DNA from: an uncultured Prevotella sp.
Lineage (GTDB): Bacteria; Bacteroidota; Bacteroidia; Bacteroidales; Bacteroidaceae
Direction: 5' to 3'
Assembly: GCA_946998205.1 (NCBI GenBank)
Contig: CAMPYJ010000002.1
Span: 54,853 to 118,852, forward strand
Length of the DNA: 64,000 bases
A program made the position numbers and the translations under genes. Of this stretch, positions 8,367 to 17,314 are shown piece after piece (positions within the stretch are counted from its first letter, which is position 1; every line of letters starts with the position of its first letter). A model generated the notes under the pieces. It made no database searches. It was not told where the DNA came from and was given only the letters and a program-made list of their open reading frames with translations.

Positions 8367-9857
8367 TTATTTATTCAGTCTCCACGTCACCCCGTCTTTG
8401 GTGTCTTTCACCTCAAATCCATTTTCTGCTAAAGCGTCGCGTATCTGGTCGCTCGTGGCCCAGTCTTTCTCCGCCTTGGCCTTAGCTCTGAGTGCCAGAA
8501 CCATGTCAACCACCTTGCCGTAAGCCGCCTCACGTGCATCGTTGTTACTTCCCTTTTCGCTCTTAAGACCAAGCAGGTCGAAGGCGAACAGCTGCATCAC
8601 AGCCTTCAGTTCGGTAAGGTCTTCTGCATTGATGCTGCCTTTGTGGTCGAGCAAGGAGTTGATGGTGTGACATGCTTCAAACAAGTTACTGATGACGGTT
8701 GGTGTCTGCAAGTCATCATTCATCGCCTCATGGCACTTCTGCCGTAAAGCCATAACCAGCTGATGGGTAGCCTCATCCGATGTAGGTGCTGTCTGAATGC
8801 GCTCCAAGTCGTTGATGCCGTTCATCAAACGCTCCAACCCTTTCTGACTTGCCTGTAAAGCTTCATTCGAGAAGTCAACAGTACTGCGGTAGTGAGCCGA
8901 CAGGATGAAGAACCGAATGGTCATGGGCGAATACGCTTGTTCCAAACCATCGTGCTCGCCTGTAAAGAACTGTTCAAGGGTGATGAAGTTGCCCAAGCTC
9001 TTTCCCATCTTCTGTCCGTTAATGGTAATCATGTTGTTGTGCATCCAATAGCGCACCATCTGGTCGCCCTGACTGGCTACGGCTTGTGCAATCTCGCACT
9101 CGTGATGCGGGAAAACCAAGTCCATTCCGCCGCCGTGAATGTCAAAGTGATCGCCCAGATACTTACGTCCCATGGCCGTACACTCACAGTGCCAACCGGG
9201 AAATCCGTCGCTCCACGGACTGGGCCAGCGCATGATATGTTCGGGCATGGCGCGCTTCCACAATGCGAAATCCACTTGGTTGCGCTTCTCGCCTACACCA
9301 TCCAACTCACGACTGTTGTTGATGACGTCGTCTAAGTTGCGCCCCGAGAGGATGCCGTAGTGATGGTCTTTGTTGTACTTCTCGATGTCGAAATACACCG
9401 AACCGTTGCTCTCGTAGGCGTAACCATTCGCAAGAATCTGCTTTACCAGTTCTTCTTGCTCGATGATGTGTCCCGTGGCATGTGGCTCAATGCTGGGACG
9501 CAGCACGTTCAGCGCATCCATGGCCGCATGATATCGGTTGGTATAGTGCTGCGCTATCTCCATCGGTTCGAGCTGTTCCAGGCGAGCTTTCTTCTCTATT
9601 TTGTCATCCCCCTCATCGGCATCGTGTTCCAAATGCCCTACGTCCGTGATGTTACGCACATAGCGCACCTTATATCCCAAGTGCTTGAGATAACGAAAAA
9701 GGATGTCGAACGTAATGGCTGGGCGCGCATGCCCCAAGTGAGGATCACCGTAAACCGTGGGGCCACACACATACATACCCACGTTGGGGGCATGCAATGG
9801 CTTGAAAAGTTCCTTCTTGCGGGTCAGCGTATTGTAGACAAAAAGTTTTTGTTCCAT
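8367..9857 (-). CDS. cysS: Cysteinyl-tRNA synthetase
   Basis: Class Ia synthetase that charges tRNA-Cys. The HIGH-type motif appears as PHLGHARP near residue 40, the KMSKS-type motif as KMGKSLGN (Gly for the first Ser), and the zinc site uses the Cys of VCGPTVYGD together with the WHCECTA and HHECE segments. The 496 residues are full length. It is monocistronic, with its own -7 box 27 bases upstream, and converges on miaB across a bidirectional terminator. Confidence 0.97.
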   Translation of the reverse strand: MEQKLFVYNTLTRKKELFKPLHAPNVGMYVCGPTVYGDPHLGHARPAITFDILFRYLKHLGYKVRYVRNITDVGHLEHDADEGDDKIEKKARLEQLEPMEIAQHYTNRYHAAMDALNVLRPSIEPHATGHIIEQEELVKQILANGYAYESNGSVYFDIEKYNKDHHYGILSGRNLDDVINNSRELDGVGEKRNQVDFALWKRAMPEHIMRWPSPWSDGFPGWHCECTAMGRKYLGDHFDIHGGGMDLVFPHHECEIAQAVASQGDQMVRYWMHNNMITINGQKMGKSLGNFITLEQFFTGEHDGLEQAYSPMTIRFFILSAHYRSTVDFSNEALQASQKGLERLMNGINDLERIQTAPTSDEATHQLVMALRQKCHEAMNDDLQTPTVISNLFEACHTINSLLDHKGSINAEDLTELKAVMQLFAFDLLGLKSEKGSNNDAREAAYGKVVDMVLALRAKAKAEKDWATSDQIRDALAENGFEVKDTKDGVTWRLNK

Positions 9858-9883
9858 AAGTCATTCGTGTTGTTATCTATTTG

Positions 9884-9891
9884 CAAAGTTA
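9884..9891 (-). promoter_or_regulatory. cysS -7 box
   Basis: The minus strand reads TAACTTTG, an exact TAnnTTTG match shortly upstream of the cysS ATG, implying a short leader of about 20 nucleotides. Confidence 0.6.
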
Positions 9892-10030
9892 CGACATTTC
9901 AGCAAAAGGACAAAAGAGCGTGAAACAAAAAGACGAAAAATGAAAAGCCGAGGCCGTTCAACTCAGCATGATGATGCAAACGGGCAGGCTGGTAGCAGCT
10001 TGTATGCTGCCGCCGTTTGGCGCACAGCCT

Positions 10031-10828
10031 TCAAATCACACCGTACCGTTCGAGTGCGTTCTTCACGCCATCGTCGTCCACCGACGTGGTGACGTGGTCG
10101 GCCACCTTCTTCAACTCAGGCACGCCATTGCCCATCGCCACGCCAACGGCGGCCTGCTTGATGATGGGAATGTCATTGCCGCCGTCACCAAAAGCCATCG
10201 TCTCTTCAACCGAGAAACCTTGATGGCGGGCCATGGCGCACAGTCCCTGTCCCTTGTCGGCCCATCGTGACGTGAAGTCGGCAAACTCCGGATGCCATCG
10301 GCCGGAGAGGCATCCGGTGAGTTTCGGCATGAGGGTTTCTTCTTGCCGCGGCGTGATGAAGGGGCTCAGTTGCAGGATGGGTTCTTTGAGAATCTCGTCG
10401 ACAGTGACACCTCGCTCAAAGGCTTTCACTTGCAGCATGTCCACGAAGATGCGTTGAAACTTCTCGTCAGGCTGGTAAACACACAGGTTCTTGGTACCCA
10501 CCAGCACGCAGGAAAAATGTCGCAGGGTGGCCTCTTCCACCATCGTCTCAACATCGTTCGCGGGGATGGCGTGCAGACAAACGTCCTCGCCGTGGGCAAA
10601 ACAATAGGCTCCATTGGCCGTGATGTAGCCGTCTATCAAATGTTCGATGTCGCCCAGAACGGTGATGAGCGCTTTTGGGCGTCCCGTAGAGATGTATATT
10701 TCCACGCCGTTTGCCTTTGCCTTTTCCAGTGCTTGCGTGGCAGACGCGGGTATCTTGTGGGTCTGAAAGCTCACCAACGTGCCGTCGATGTCAAAAAACA
10801 ACGCTTTTATCCGGGATTGTTTCATCAA
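10031..10828 (-). CDS. Cof-type HAD-IIB hydrolase
   Basis: Haloacid dehalogenase-superfamily phosphatase, probably acting on sugar phosphates or related metabolites; the substrate cannot be told from sequence. Motif I is FFDIDGTLV with the nucleophile Asp near residue 13, motif II is ISTGRPK, and motif IV is GDGGNDIPII near residue 215, with the C2B cap domain between. The 265 residues match the Cof family. It stands alone, with a -7 box about 75 bases upstream, between the divergent pncB and the cysS promoter. Confidence 0.9.
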   Translation of the reverse strand: MMKQSRIKALFFDIDGTLVSFQTHKIPASATQALEKAKANGVEIYISTGRPKALITVLGDIEHLIDGYITANGAYCFAHGEDVCLHAIPANDVETMVEEATLRHFSCVLVGTKNLCVYQPDEKFQRIFVDMLQVKAFERGVTVDEILKEPILQLSPFITPRQEETLMPKLTGCLSGRWHPEFADFTSRWADKGQGLCAMARHQGFSVEETMAFGDGGNDIPIIKQAAVGVAMGNGVPELKKVADHVTTSVDDDGVKNALERYGVI

Positions 10829-10900
10829 AAATCAATGTTGAACAGTGAGTAAACAGGTCGCGGCACATACCGTCGTGGCATATCCGCGGCAACTTATCCG

Positions 10901-10908
10901 CAAAGGTA
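10901..10908 (-). promoter_or_regulatory. HAD hydrolase -7 box
   Basis: The minus strand reads TACCTTTG, an exact TAnnTTTG match upstream of the HAD hydrolase gene. Confidence 0.55.
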
Positions 10909-10990
10909 CCGCTTTCCGAAAATTATCCGAAAAATATTTCGTTAACATTCAATAATCAACCAACTTACATGATTATTGTGCGGAAAAACG

Positions 10991-10998
10991 TATCTTTG
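10991..10998 (+). promoter_or_regulatory. pncB -7 box
   Basis: TATCTTTG is an exact TAnnTTTG match. The predicted transcript begins near 11004, exactly where a hairpin repeat starts, so pncB mRNA would carry a structured leader. Confidence 0.6.
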
Positions 10999-11001
10999 CA
11001 T

Positions 11002-11062
11002 AAGATAGGCTGCGCCTCAACAAAGAAAATTCATTTCCTTTGTCTTCGGCTTGCACTATCTT
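11002..11062. repeat. Small palindromic repeat in the pncB leader
   Basis: A 61-bp element with inverted ends AAGATAG/CTATCTT and an inner near-perfect stem CAAAGAAAAT/ATTTCCTTTG. It shares GGCTGCGCCTCAACAA and GCAAGCC segments with a second copy at 61844-61907, inside a MITE-like element. It lies between the pncB promoter and start codon. Confidence 0.65.
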
Positions 11063-11090
11063 TTCCAAAGACACAACATAAGAAAAAACG

Positions 11091-12311
11091 ATGAAACAGA
11101 TTATCAGTCACCTCACCGACAACGACGCTTACACCTTCAGTTGTCAATATTACGTTCTGCAGAAGTATCCTCGTGCAGAGGTAGAGTACACGTTCTTCGA
11201 CCGCAACCACACCGTTTATCCAAAGGGATTCACCGCTTTGGTGGAAGAACAACTGGGCTACATGCCACAAGTCATGATCACTTCAGAGGAGATTGAGTTC
11301 ATGAAGAAAAAGATGTATTATCTTCCCGAATGGTATTTCACTTTCCTTCGGGGCTATCGCTTCAATCCCCACGAGGTCACCGTGTCGCAGGATGAGCAGG
11401 GACATTTGGACATTACGGTGCGCGGCAAGTGGTATTCGGCCATCATGTGGGAAATGCCTATCCTCTCCATCGTGTCAGAGTTGATGCATAACCTGCGTGG
11501 AGAGCGTGACGCATACGACCCGAAACGCGAGGCTGAGCGCACCCGACAGAAAGCGGTTGAAATTCTTAAGAACGGTCTGGTGCTGGGCGATATGGGCACG
11601 CGGCGGCGCTTCTCGTTCGATCACCACGACATGGTGTTGCGCGTGATGAAAGAGGTGTACGAGCAAGGTGGTTACGATGATGACGACGGACACCACCGCT
11701 GGTCGGGCAGATTCACGGGAACCAGCAATGTTTACCTGGCCATGAAGCACCATCTCACGCCCATCGGCACCATGAGCCATCAGCTCATCCAGTTCGAGGA
11801 GAACGTCAGCGGCGTATTTGAGTGTAACTTCAACGTGATGAAAAAGTTCAGTGACGTGTATGATGGCGACAATGGCATCTATCTGTACGACTGCTTCGGC
11901 GACAAAGTGTTCTTCAACAACCTGTCCAAGCGCATGGCGATGATGTTCGTAGGACTGCGCGTGGACAGCGGCGACGAGAATGAACAGACCGACAAAATCA
12001 TTGAGAAATACGAGAGTCTGGGCATCAACCCGGCAACCAAACAGGTGGTGTACAGCAACGGACTGGACATCGAGAAGGCCATCCGGATACACAAATACGT
12101 CAACGGGCGCATGCAAGACAGCTATGGCGTGGGGACCTTTCTGACCTGTGATGTAGCGAATGCCGAACCCATGAACATCGTCGTGAAACTCACGCGCAGC
12201 CGAATCACGGAGAAACGCGAATGGCACGATTGCGTTAAGTTGTCGTGCGATAAGGGCAAAACCACGGGGAATGCTGAAAAATGCGCCTATCTCTTGAAGC
12301 AGATAGGATAG
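11091..12311 (+). CDS. pncB: Nicotinate phosphoribosyltransferase
   Basis: Converts nicotinate and PRPP to nicotinate mononucleotide, the entry step of the Preiss-Handler NAD pathway; nadD at 23.9 kb encodes the next enzyme. The segment GTMSHQ near residue 226 aligns with the phosphorylated active-site His region of the family, and GTSNVYLA with a phosphate-binding loop. At 406 residues it is full length. A 61-bp hairpin repeat occupies the leader between promoter and ATG, and an intrinsic terminator follows 39 bases after the stop. Confidence 0.95.
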   Translation: MKQIISHLTDNDAYTFSCQYYVLQKYPRAEVEYTFFDRNHTVYPKGFTALVEEQLGYMPQVMITSEEIEFMKKKMYYLPEWYFTFLRGYRFNPHEVTVSQDEQGHLDITVRGKWYSAIMWEMPILSIVSELMHNLRGERDAYDPKREAERTRQKAVEILKNGLVLGDMGTRRRFSFDHHDMVLRVMKEVYEQGGYDDDDGHHRWSGRFTGTSNVYLAMKHHLTPIGTMSHQLIQFEENVSGVFECNFNVMKKFSDVYDGDNGIYLYDCFGDKVFFNNLSKRMAMMFVGLRVDSGDENEQTDKIIEKYESLGINPATKQVVYSNGLDIEKAIRIHKYVNGRMQDSYGVGTFLTCDVANAEPMNIVVKLTRSRITEKREWHDCVKLSCDKGKTTGNAEKCAYLLKQIG

Positions 12312-12350
12312 CCTTTCTTACCTGACGAATAAAGAACCCCATATAAAACG

Positions 12351-12383
12351 AGGTGTGTCAAATTGCTGACACACCTTTTTTTG
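12351..12383 (+). terminator. pncB intrinsic terminator
   Basis: Perfect 10-bp stem AGGTGTGTCA/TGACACACCT with a 6-base loop followed by a T run. Confidence 0.9.
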
Positions 12384-12520
12384 TTTTACGACAGATGACA
12401 ACTGACATCATCAATGCTCGTCCACTCGAGTAAATCTTACAATTGGTTATAAATGTTTGGCTTTCATAATGTTATACAAAATCAGCAGGTCTGTTCCAGA
12501 CATGAAAATACATGGGCATC

Positions 12521-12608
12521 CAATCTCATTGAGTTTGGCCGCCAAAACCGATGGGTTTGACCGCCAATGTCAATGGGTTTAGCCGTCAAACTCAATGCGT
12601 TTGGAATG
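12521..12608. repeat. 22-bp unit array A2 (4 units)
   Basis: Four contiguous 22-bp units with cores CAATCTC-ATT-GAGTTTG, CAAAACC-GAT-GGGTTTG, CAATGTC-AAT-GGGTTTA and CAAACTC-AAT-GCGTTTG, and linkers GCCGC, ACCGC, GCCGT and GAATG. It lies in the 975-base spacer downstream of pncB. Confidence 0.75.
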
Positions 12609-13286
12609 CAGGGGAATATCATGTTTATTTCAGCTGAATAGTCATGCGTTTGCGAATTGGCGTTATTCGTCCAAACGCCTGCGAGCGTTGACATGCGTGG
12701 TTCATTCGCTTCACATGCGCCATTGGTTGTTCAACACCATTGCCCCTTGAGGAGAAAGAAGCACGACCGTCTGCTTATTTATTTAAAAGAACATGACGAA
12801 TTGCAAAAAAAAGATTACCTTTGCAAACTGAAAACAATAAGATATTTTTCAAGTGCGCCTAAGCGTGTGCAAATTGGATAATGAATATTTAACAACATCA
12901 TGCCTATTTTTCACATATACGGACACAGACTCTATGCTCAAGATGACTGCATCTTTTGTATTGAGAACCTATTGCCGGCTTGCATGAACAGGTTGTTAAG
13001 TCATATTACCCCCCCCCCCAATATTTAACATCTTTTTACAATACAGGAATTACCTCACTCCTCTTTCCTCGCTTATTCGCAAGGAAGGCAAGGGATTCTA
13101 TTGACATATCTGTACGTAGTCTATTCTCTTTTCAAGGGAGATGGAGGAATAGGGAATGTCGGAACGTTGTACGTCTGTCTAAAAGAGGTAACGTGCCGAG
13201 GTCGTGTTCCTTCACCTACTTACTCAAGGAGGAAACAAAGGCAGTTGTTTGATTCATGGTATAAACATTATAAAATAAAGAACGAT
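12609..13286 (+). other. Spacer upstream of the short Cys-rich peptide gene
   Basis: About 680 bases without a convincing gene. It contains an uninterrupted C11 run at 13009-13019 and an A/G-rich ribosome-binding-like stretch near 13226, out of reach of the ATG at 13287. Open frames here cross the C run and look random. Confidence 0.4.
13009..13019 (+). repeat. Poly(C) tract, 11 bases
   Basis: Eleven consecutive C residues, 267 bases upstream of the short peptide gene. Homopolymers this long are prone to slipped-strand length change. Whether it affects a promoter or untranslated leader here is unknown. Confidence 0.6.
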
Positions 13287-13508
13287 ATGAAAGAGATAAC
13301 AAAACGGAAATACATCCGTCCCGAGGTGACGGTAATAGGTTTGTCAGACGAGTGTCCGTTGCTTGCAGGTTCGGATCCAAGTACTATTGTACCAGCCGAG
13401 AAACAAGAACATGAAACTTGCAATATAGATGATTACGGGGACAACTGGCAGGACATGTGTGTATGTGATGGGGATGAATGCTGGTATAAAGAAGGAAAAC
13501 AGCCTTAA
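13287..13508 (+). CDS. Short Cys-rich peptide with LLAGS-type leader
   Basis: A 73-residue protein of unknown function. The N-terminus KRKYIRPEVTVIGL followed by CPLLAGSD resembles a group of short Bacteroidales proteins that share a YxxPxxxV start and an L(L)AGS motif (from memory, not verified). The last 30 residues are acidic and hold four Cys in CNIDD and MCVCDGDECW. The start was taken at ATG 13287; the frame is open further upstream but without homology-like content. A strong hairpin terminator follows. It could be a precursor of a modified peptide or a small secreted protein; neither is shown. Confidence 0.6.
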   Translation: MKEITKRKYIRPEVTVIGLSDECPLLAGSDPSTIVPAEKQEHETCNIDDYGDNWQDMCVCDGDECWYKEGKQP

Positions 13509-13556
13509 GTTTTTGCGGTACTTGTACTGAAGACTAATTGTTGTAGTAACAAATTA

Positions 13557-13668
13557 AAGCGAATGAAGTCATTGATACGACTGACTTCATTCGCTGGTTT
13601 TAGTGTTGGGACAAAAGAAAATGGTGGTTCACTAACTGCAAACAACCTTTCTTCCAAGAGAGAGCCGT
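13557..13668. repeat. Hairpin-headed dispersed repeat, copy 1
   Basis: About 112 bp that align with 24987-25112. Shared features are an AGCGAATGAA...TTCATTCG hairpin at the left, an ACAAAAGAA-like middle, and CAACCTTTCT plus AGAGCCG at the right end. Here the hairpin stem is a perfect 14 bp and doubles as a terminator. Confidence 0.55.
13558..13600 (+). terminator. Terminator of the short peptide gene
   Basis: Perfect 14-bp inverted repeat AGCGAATGAAGTCA with a 10-base loop, followed by GGTTTT. It is part of a dispersed repeat. Confidence 0.75.
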
Positions 13669-13721
13669 GGCACAACAGGTCGTTTTTCATCCGGACGAGC
13701 TGGTTATTCAGAAAAATTGTC

Positions 13722-13729
13722 TAATTTTG
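13722..13729 (+). promoter_or_regulatory. SDR/PAP2 operon -7 box
   Basis: TAATTTTG is an exact TAnnTTTG match 21 bases before the ATG at 13751, supporting that start. Confidence 0.65.
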
Positions 13730-13750
13730 CAGCGTAATTACAATTTTTCA

Positions 13751-14803
13751 ATGAGCATTCTGATCACTGGTGCATCGGGCTTTGTAGGCAGTCATCTTGT
13801 TGACGAAGCCTTACAACGGGGTATGGAGGTTTGGGCGGCAGTCAGGCCATCCAGCTCACGCCGATACCTCAAGGATGAGCGCATTCACTTCATTGAGTTG
13901 GACTTGTCGTCGGAAGAGAGATTGGTCCAACAGCTCGAGGGGCACGCATTCGACTATGTTGTTCATGCCGCCGGCCTCACTAAATGTGTTCATCCGGACG
14001 ACTTTCACCGTGTCAACACCGAAGGTACCCAGCACCTGGTGAATGCCATTCTGAAGCTGAAGATGCCCATCAAGCGGTTCATCTACATCAGTACGCTGGG
14101 TGTGTTTGGTGCCATCAGGGAACAGAAACCGTTTACAGAAATCAACGAGCGCGACACCCCCCGGCCCAACACGGCGTACGGAAAAAGCAAACTGGAGGCC
14201 GAACGCTACCTCGATGCCATTGGGAACGACTTTCCATACATCATTCTTCGGCCGACAGGCATCTACGGCCCGCGCGAAAAAGACTATTTCCTGATGGTAA
14301 AAAGTATTGCGCGCCATCTGGATTTCGCAGCCGGATACAGTCGGCAAGACATCACCTTCGTGTACATCCTCGATGTGGTTCAGGCCGTATTTCTGGCCAT
14401 CGACCACGGCATGAGCGGTAGGAAATACTTCCTCACCGACGGCGATGTATACCAATCAGACACGTTCAGCGACCTCATACGCCAAGAGTTGGGCAATCCA
14501 TGGTGCGTGCGCCTGAAAGCGCCGCTATGGCTCTTGCGCGTCATCACGGCGTGCGGCGAGCTCGCAGGCAGGCGTACGGGAAAGCCCACCGCACTGAACA
14601 ACGACAAATACAACATACTACGACAACGAAACTGGCGCTGCAACATCGAGCCAGCCATGGACGAACTGGGATATCATCCACACTACAACTTGGAGCAAGG
14701 GGTGAGAGAAACCGTTAAATGGTATCGCGACAATCACTGGCTTTCCAGCAAAGCAGCCCCCGAAAACAAAAGGACTCATTCTGATGAAGCACTTCTTTTC
14801 TGA
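13751..14803 (+). CDS. Extended-SDR NAD(P)-dependent epimerase/dehydratase family protein
   Basis: A 350-residue extended short-chain dehydrogenase. The nucleotide-binding motif TGASGFVGSH starts at residue 6 and the catalytic YxxxK is YGKSK near residue 143. Family members include sugar-nucleotide epimerases, but from memory a Bacteroides thetaiotaomicron enzyme with this generic annotation (BT_0972) was shown to be a 3-ketosphinganine reductase. The gene overlaps by 20 bases a PAP2/Aur1-like membrane phosphatase, which makes a lipid role plausible. The start at 13751 follows the promoter and the motif position; an upstream in-frame ATG at 13667 precedes the promoter. Substrate is inferred only. 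Confidence 0.85.
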   Translation: MSILITGASGFVGSHLVDEALQRGMEVWAAVRPSSSRRYLKDERIHFIELDLSSEERLVQQLEGHAFDYVVHAAGLTKCVHPDDFHRVNTEGTQHLVNAILKLKMPIKRFIYISTLGVFGAIREQKPFTEINERDTPRPNTAYGKSKLEAERYLDAIGNDFPYIILRPTGIYGPREKDYFLMVKSIARHLDFAAGYSRQDITFVYILDVVQAVFLAIDHGMSGRKYFLTDGDVYQSDTFSDLIRQELGNPWCVRLKAPLWLLRVITACGELAGRRTGKPTALNNDKYNILRQRNWRCNIEPAMDELGYHPHYNLEQGVRETVKWYRDNHWLSSKAAPENKRTHSDEALLF

Positions 14804-15746
14804 ACTATTCCACATCGAGAAGAAACCCAAGCGCGGGTTCCTGCCCATCGAGTGGACCATGTTCGCCTACATGGGGTTCACCTTTTTGATGATATTCTTC
14901 ACTTACACCAAGCTGGTCAACCCACATTCGATGATCATTGGGCGCATACAGGTGGCCGCAATGACATTGGCCTTGTGGGGAGTGTACCGCCTGCTGCCTT
15001 GCCGCCTGACGCTCAGTGCCCGCATCTTCGCGCAGATGGGACTGCTGGCATGGTGGTATCCAGACACCTACGAGCTGAACCGGGTGCTGCCCAATCTTGA
15101 CCATGTCTTTGCCAGTTGCGAGCAAGCCCTCTTTGGCATGCAGCCGTCATTGGTGTTCTCCAAGGCACTTTCGTCGCCCATCTTCAGCGAGCTGATCGAC
15201 CTCGGCTACGCCTCTTTCTACCCAATGATAGCCCTTACCGCCTTTTTTTACTTCGCATGGCGGCAGAAAGAGTTCCAGCGTTGCACCTGGGTTATCATCG
15301 CGTCGTTTTTCGCTTACTATGTCATCTACGATTTGCTGCCCGTCGTTGGCCCCACGTTCTACTTCAAGGCCATCGGACTGGAGAATGTGGCAAAAGGAAT
15401 ATTCCCAAGCGTGAACGACTATTTCAACCATCACCAAGGATGCCTGGTCAGTCCCGGTTATCAAGAAGGGCTGTTCTATCACCTGGTGGAAGATGCCAAA
15501 GCGGCAGGCGAACGTCCCACGGCAGCCTTCCCCAGCTCACACGTCGGCATAGCCACGGTATGCATGTTGTTGATTGGACACACGCGTAACCGCAAGCTAC
15601 TCTGGCTATTGGTTCCCTTCTATGTGTTTCTTTGTCTGGCCACGGTGTACATCCAAGCCCACTATGTGATAGACGCCATCGCCGGATTCATATCGGGCGT
15701 TTCCTTTTACTTCCTTTTCATGTTCTTGGGAAAGAAAGTAAAGTGA
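14784..15746 (+). CDS. PAP2-superfamily membrane phosphatase/phosphotransferase, Aur1-like
   Basis: A 320-residue integral membrane protein with about six hydrophobic segments. The phosphatase signature is present as ERPTAAFPSSHVG (residues about 238-250) and AHYVIDAIAG (about 292-301, His and Asp of the third motif). This spacing is typical of PAP2 enzymes including the Aur1 inositol-phosphorylceramide synthase group. It probably hydrolyses or transfers a lipid phosphate head group. Translation starts inside the end of the upstream SDR gene, suggesting coupling. Bacteroidales make sphingolipids and inositol lipids, so a step there is a reasonable guess. Undecaprenyl or phosphatidate phosphatase is the alternative. 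Confidence 0.85.
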   Translation: MKHFFSELFHIEKKPKRGFLPIEWTMFAYMGFTFLMIFFTYTKLVNPHSMIIGRIQVAAMTLALWGVYRLLPCRLTLSARIFAQMGLLAWWYPDTYELNRVLPNLDHVFASCEQALFGMQPSLVFSKALSSPIFSELIDLGYASFYPMIALTAFFYFAWRQKEFQRCTWVIIASFFAYYVIYDLLPVVGPTFYFKAIGLENVAKGIFPSVNDYFNHHQGCLVSPGYQEGLFYHLVEDAKAAGERPTAAFPSSHVGIATVCMLLIGHTRNRKLLWLLVPFYVFLCLATVYIQAHYVIDAIAGFISGVSFYFLFMFLGKKVK

Positions 15747-15775
15747 CGAATAGAACTCAGCAGAATAAGCATAAA

Positions 15776-15825
15776 ATGCGAAGAGGCAAGGTGCGGACAA
15801 TATCGCGCACCTTGCCTCTTCGCAT
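15776..15825. terminator. Bidirectional terminator between PAP2 gene and rseP
   Basis: Perfect 20-bp inverted repeat with a 10-base loop (arms start ATGCGAAGAGGC and end GCCTCTTCGCAT) between two converging genes. T runs are weak, but stem length and position fit a shared terminator. Confidence 0.75.
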
Positions 15826-15846
15826 ATAGATTACGGGCGTATTGAC

Positions 15847-17244
15847 TTAATAGGTGATGATTCCCAGCCAGCGCAATACGTCATTCAGGTTGGCTACGAT
15901 CATCAAAAGCAGTAAGATGCCAATGCCAACATATTCGGCACGCACCATGAACGTCTCACTGGGCTTGCGGCGAGTTATCATCTCGTACAGCAGGAAGAGC
16001 ACGTGTCCACCATCCAAAGCGGGGATGGGAAGAATGTTCATGAAAGCCAAGATGATGCTGAGGAAGGCCGTCATGAGCCAGAACACATGCCAGTCCCATA
16101 CGGGTGGGAACAGACTTCCGATGGCTCCGAAGCCTCCTAACGACTTGGCACCATCAGCGGTAAACACATATTTCATGTCGCCCACATATCCTGCCAGCAC
16201 ATGCCAACCGTATTTGGCGCCTGCCGGGAAGCTCTCGAAGAAGCCATATTCTTTCTTCGTGGGTTGGTAATACGAGTAAATGCTCGACATACCCACGCCC
16301 AAGAGCAAATCTTTACTCAGCACAACCTGCGCCGTATCGGCTTTTGTGTCGCCCGGATGAACGAACGCGATGGACGCCGTTCGTATCTTCATGCTGTCCT
16401 GTGCGGTCTTGGCGGCCATGAGTTGATCGCTCAACACGCCCACCTCGTCTTGGAAAGCGTTCCAGGAATCAACCGCCTTACCATTGACGGCGACGATGCG
16501 GTCGCCCTTTTTGACACCGGCTTTAGCCGCTGCTCCATCGGGCATGACGCTGTCTACATCGGCCAATACAAACGGCGTGACGAAGCGAGGGGTGCTCTTC
16601 ATCATGGACAACAGGTTCAGGTTGCCGGGCAGGTTGATGCTCATGAGCTTTCCATTGCGGATGATGTCCACCCGCTTGGCGGTGGACAAGTCACGATAAA
16701 CGTCGGCGTTGAAGTCCTTGAACGCACCTTGGTCGGTACCCAGCAGGATGTCATGGTCGTGGAATCCATACGACTTGGCCTCCTGGTTGAAACGCATTCC
16801 GTGAGTCATGTCCTTGACCAGGACGTACGATTCGCCCCAATAAAACAACACCATGGAATAGATAAAAAGAGCCAAGAGAAAGTTGACGGTAACACCGCCA
16901 ATCATGATGAGCAGGCGTTGCCATGCGGGTTTGGAGCGAAACTCCCATGGTTCGGCCGGCTTTTTCATCTGCTCGGTATCGAAACTCTCGTCTATCATGC
17001 CCGCTATCTTACAGTAGCCACCCAACGGAAGCCATCCCATACCATAGGTAGTGTCGCCATGTTTAGGCTTGAAACTGAACAGATGGCCCTTCCACTTGCC
17101 AATGCTGACATCGAAAAAGACAAAGAACTTTTCAACCCTTACACCGAAGAGCTTGGCAAAAAACATGTGTCCGCCTTCGTGCAAGAGGACCAACAAGGAG
17201 ATTGCCAGCACGAACTGAAGCAACCTGATTAAGAATATTTCCAT
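15847..17244 (-). CDS. rseP: RIP zinc metalloprotease (site-2 protease) RseP
   Basis: Intramembrane protease that cleaves anti-sigma factors or other membrane substrates. HEGGH at residues 22-26 lies in the first membrane segment and the LDG motif occurs as LPIPALDGGH near the C-terminus. One PDZ domain is evident around residues 205-270 (VKKGDRIVAVNGK). The start was set at the ATG giving MEIFLIRLLQF, 465 residues; the frame is open 54 bases further but reads into the dxr spacer. It is last in the tsaB-DUF4290-murA-rimM-dxr-rseP run, 70 bases after dxr. Confidence 0.95.
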   Translation of the reverse strand: MEIFLIRLLQFVLAISLLVLLHEGGHMFFAKLFGVRVEKFFVFFDVSIGKWKGHLFSFKPKHGDTTYGMGWLPLGGYCKIAGMIDESFDTEQMKKPAEPWEFRSKPAWQRLLIMIGGVTVNFLLALFIYSMVLFYWGESYVLVKDMTHGMRFNQEAKSYGFHDHDILLGTDQGAFKDFNADVYRDLSTAKRVDIIRNGKLMSINLPGNLNLLSMMKSTPRFVTPFVLADVDSVMPDGAAAKAGVKKGDRIVAVNGKAVDSWNAFQDEVGVLSDQLMAAKTAQDSMKIRTASIAFVHPGDTKADTAQVVLSKDLLLGVGMSSIYSYYQPTKKEYGFFESFPAGAKYGWHVLAGYVGDMKYVFTADGAKSLGGFGAIGSLFPPVWDWHVFWLMTAFLSIILAFMNILPIPALDGGHVLFLLYEMITRRKPSETFMVRAEYVGIGILLLLMIVANLNDVLRWLGIITY

Positions 17245-17314
17245 TTCTATTTGATGAGTTTTCGGAGCCGACAGGGGCTTGAACATGAGGACAGGCACCC
17301 TGGCATCTCCATGA

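Noticed and set aside
12980..13252. 90-codon open frame across the C11 tract
   Set aside because: Starts at TTG, crosses the homopolymer and shows no family-like content; more likely random in a long spacer.
16201..17232. 343-codon open frame opposite rseP
   Set aside because: Long but antisense to an intact rseP and caused by its codon bias; no domain, signal peptide or start context.
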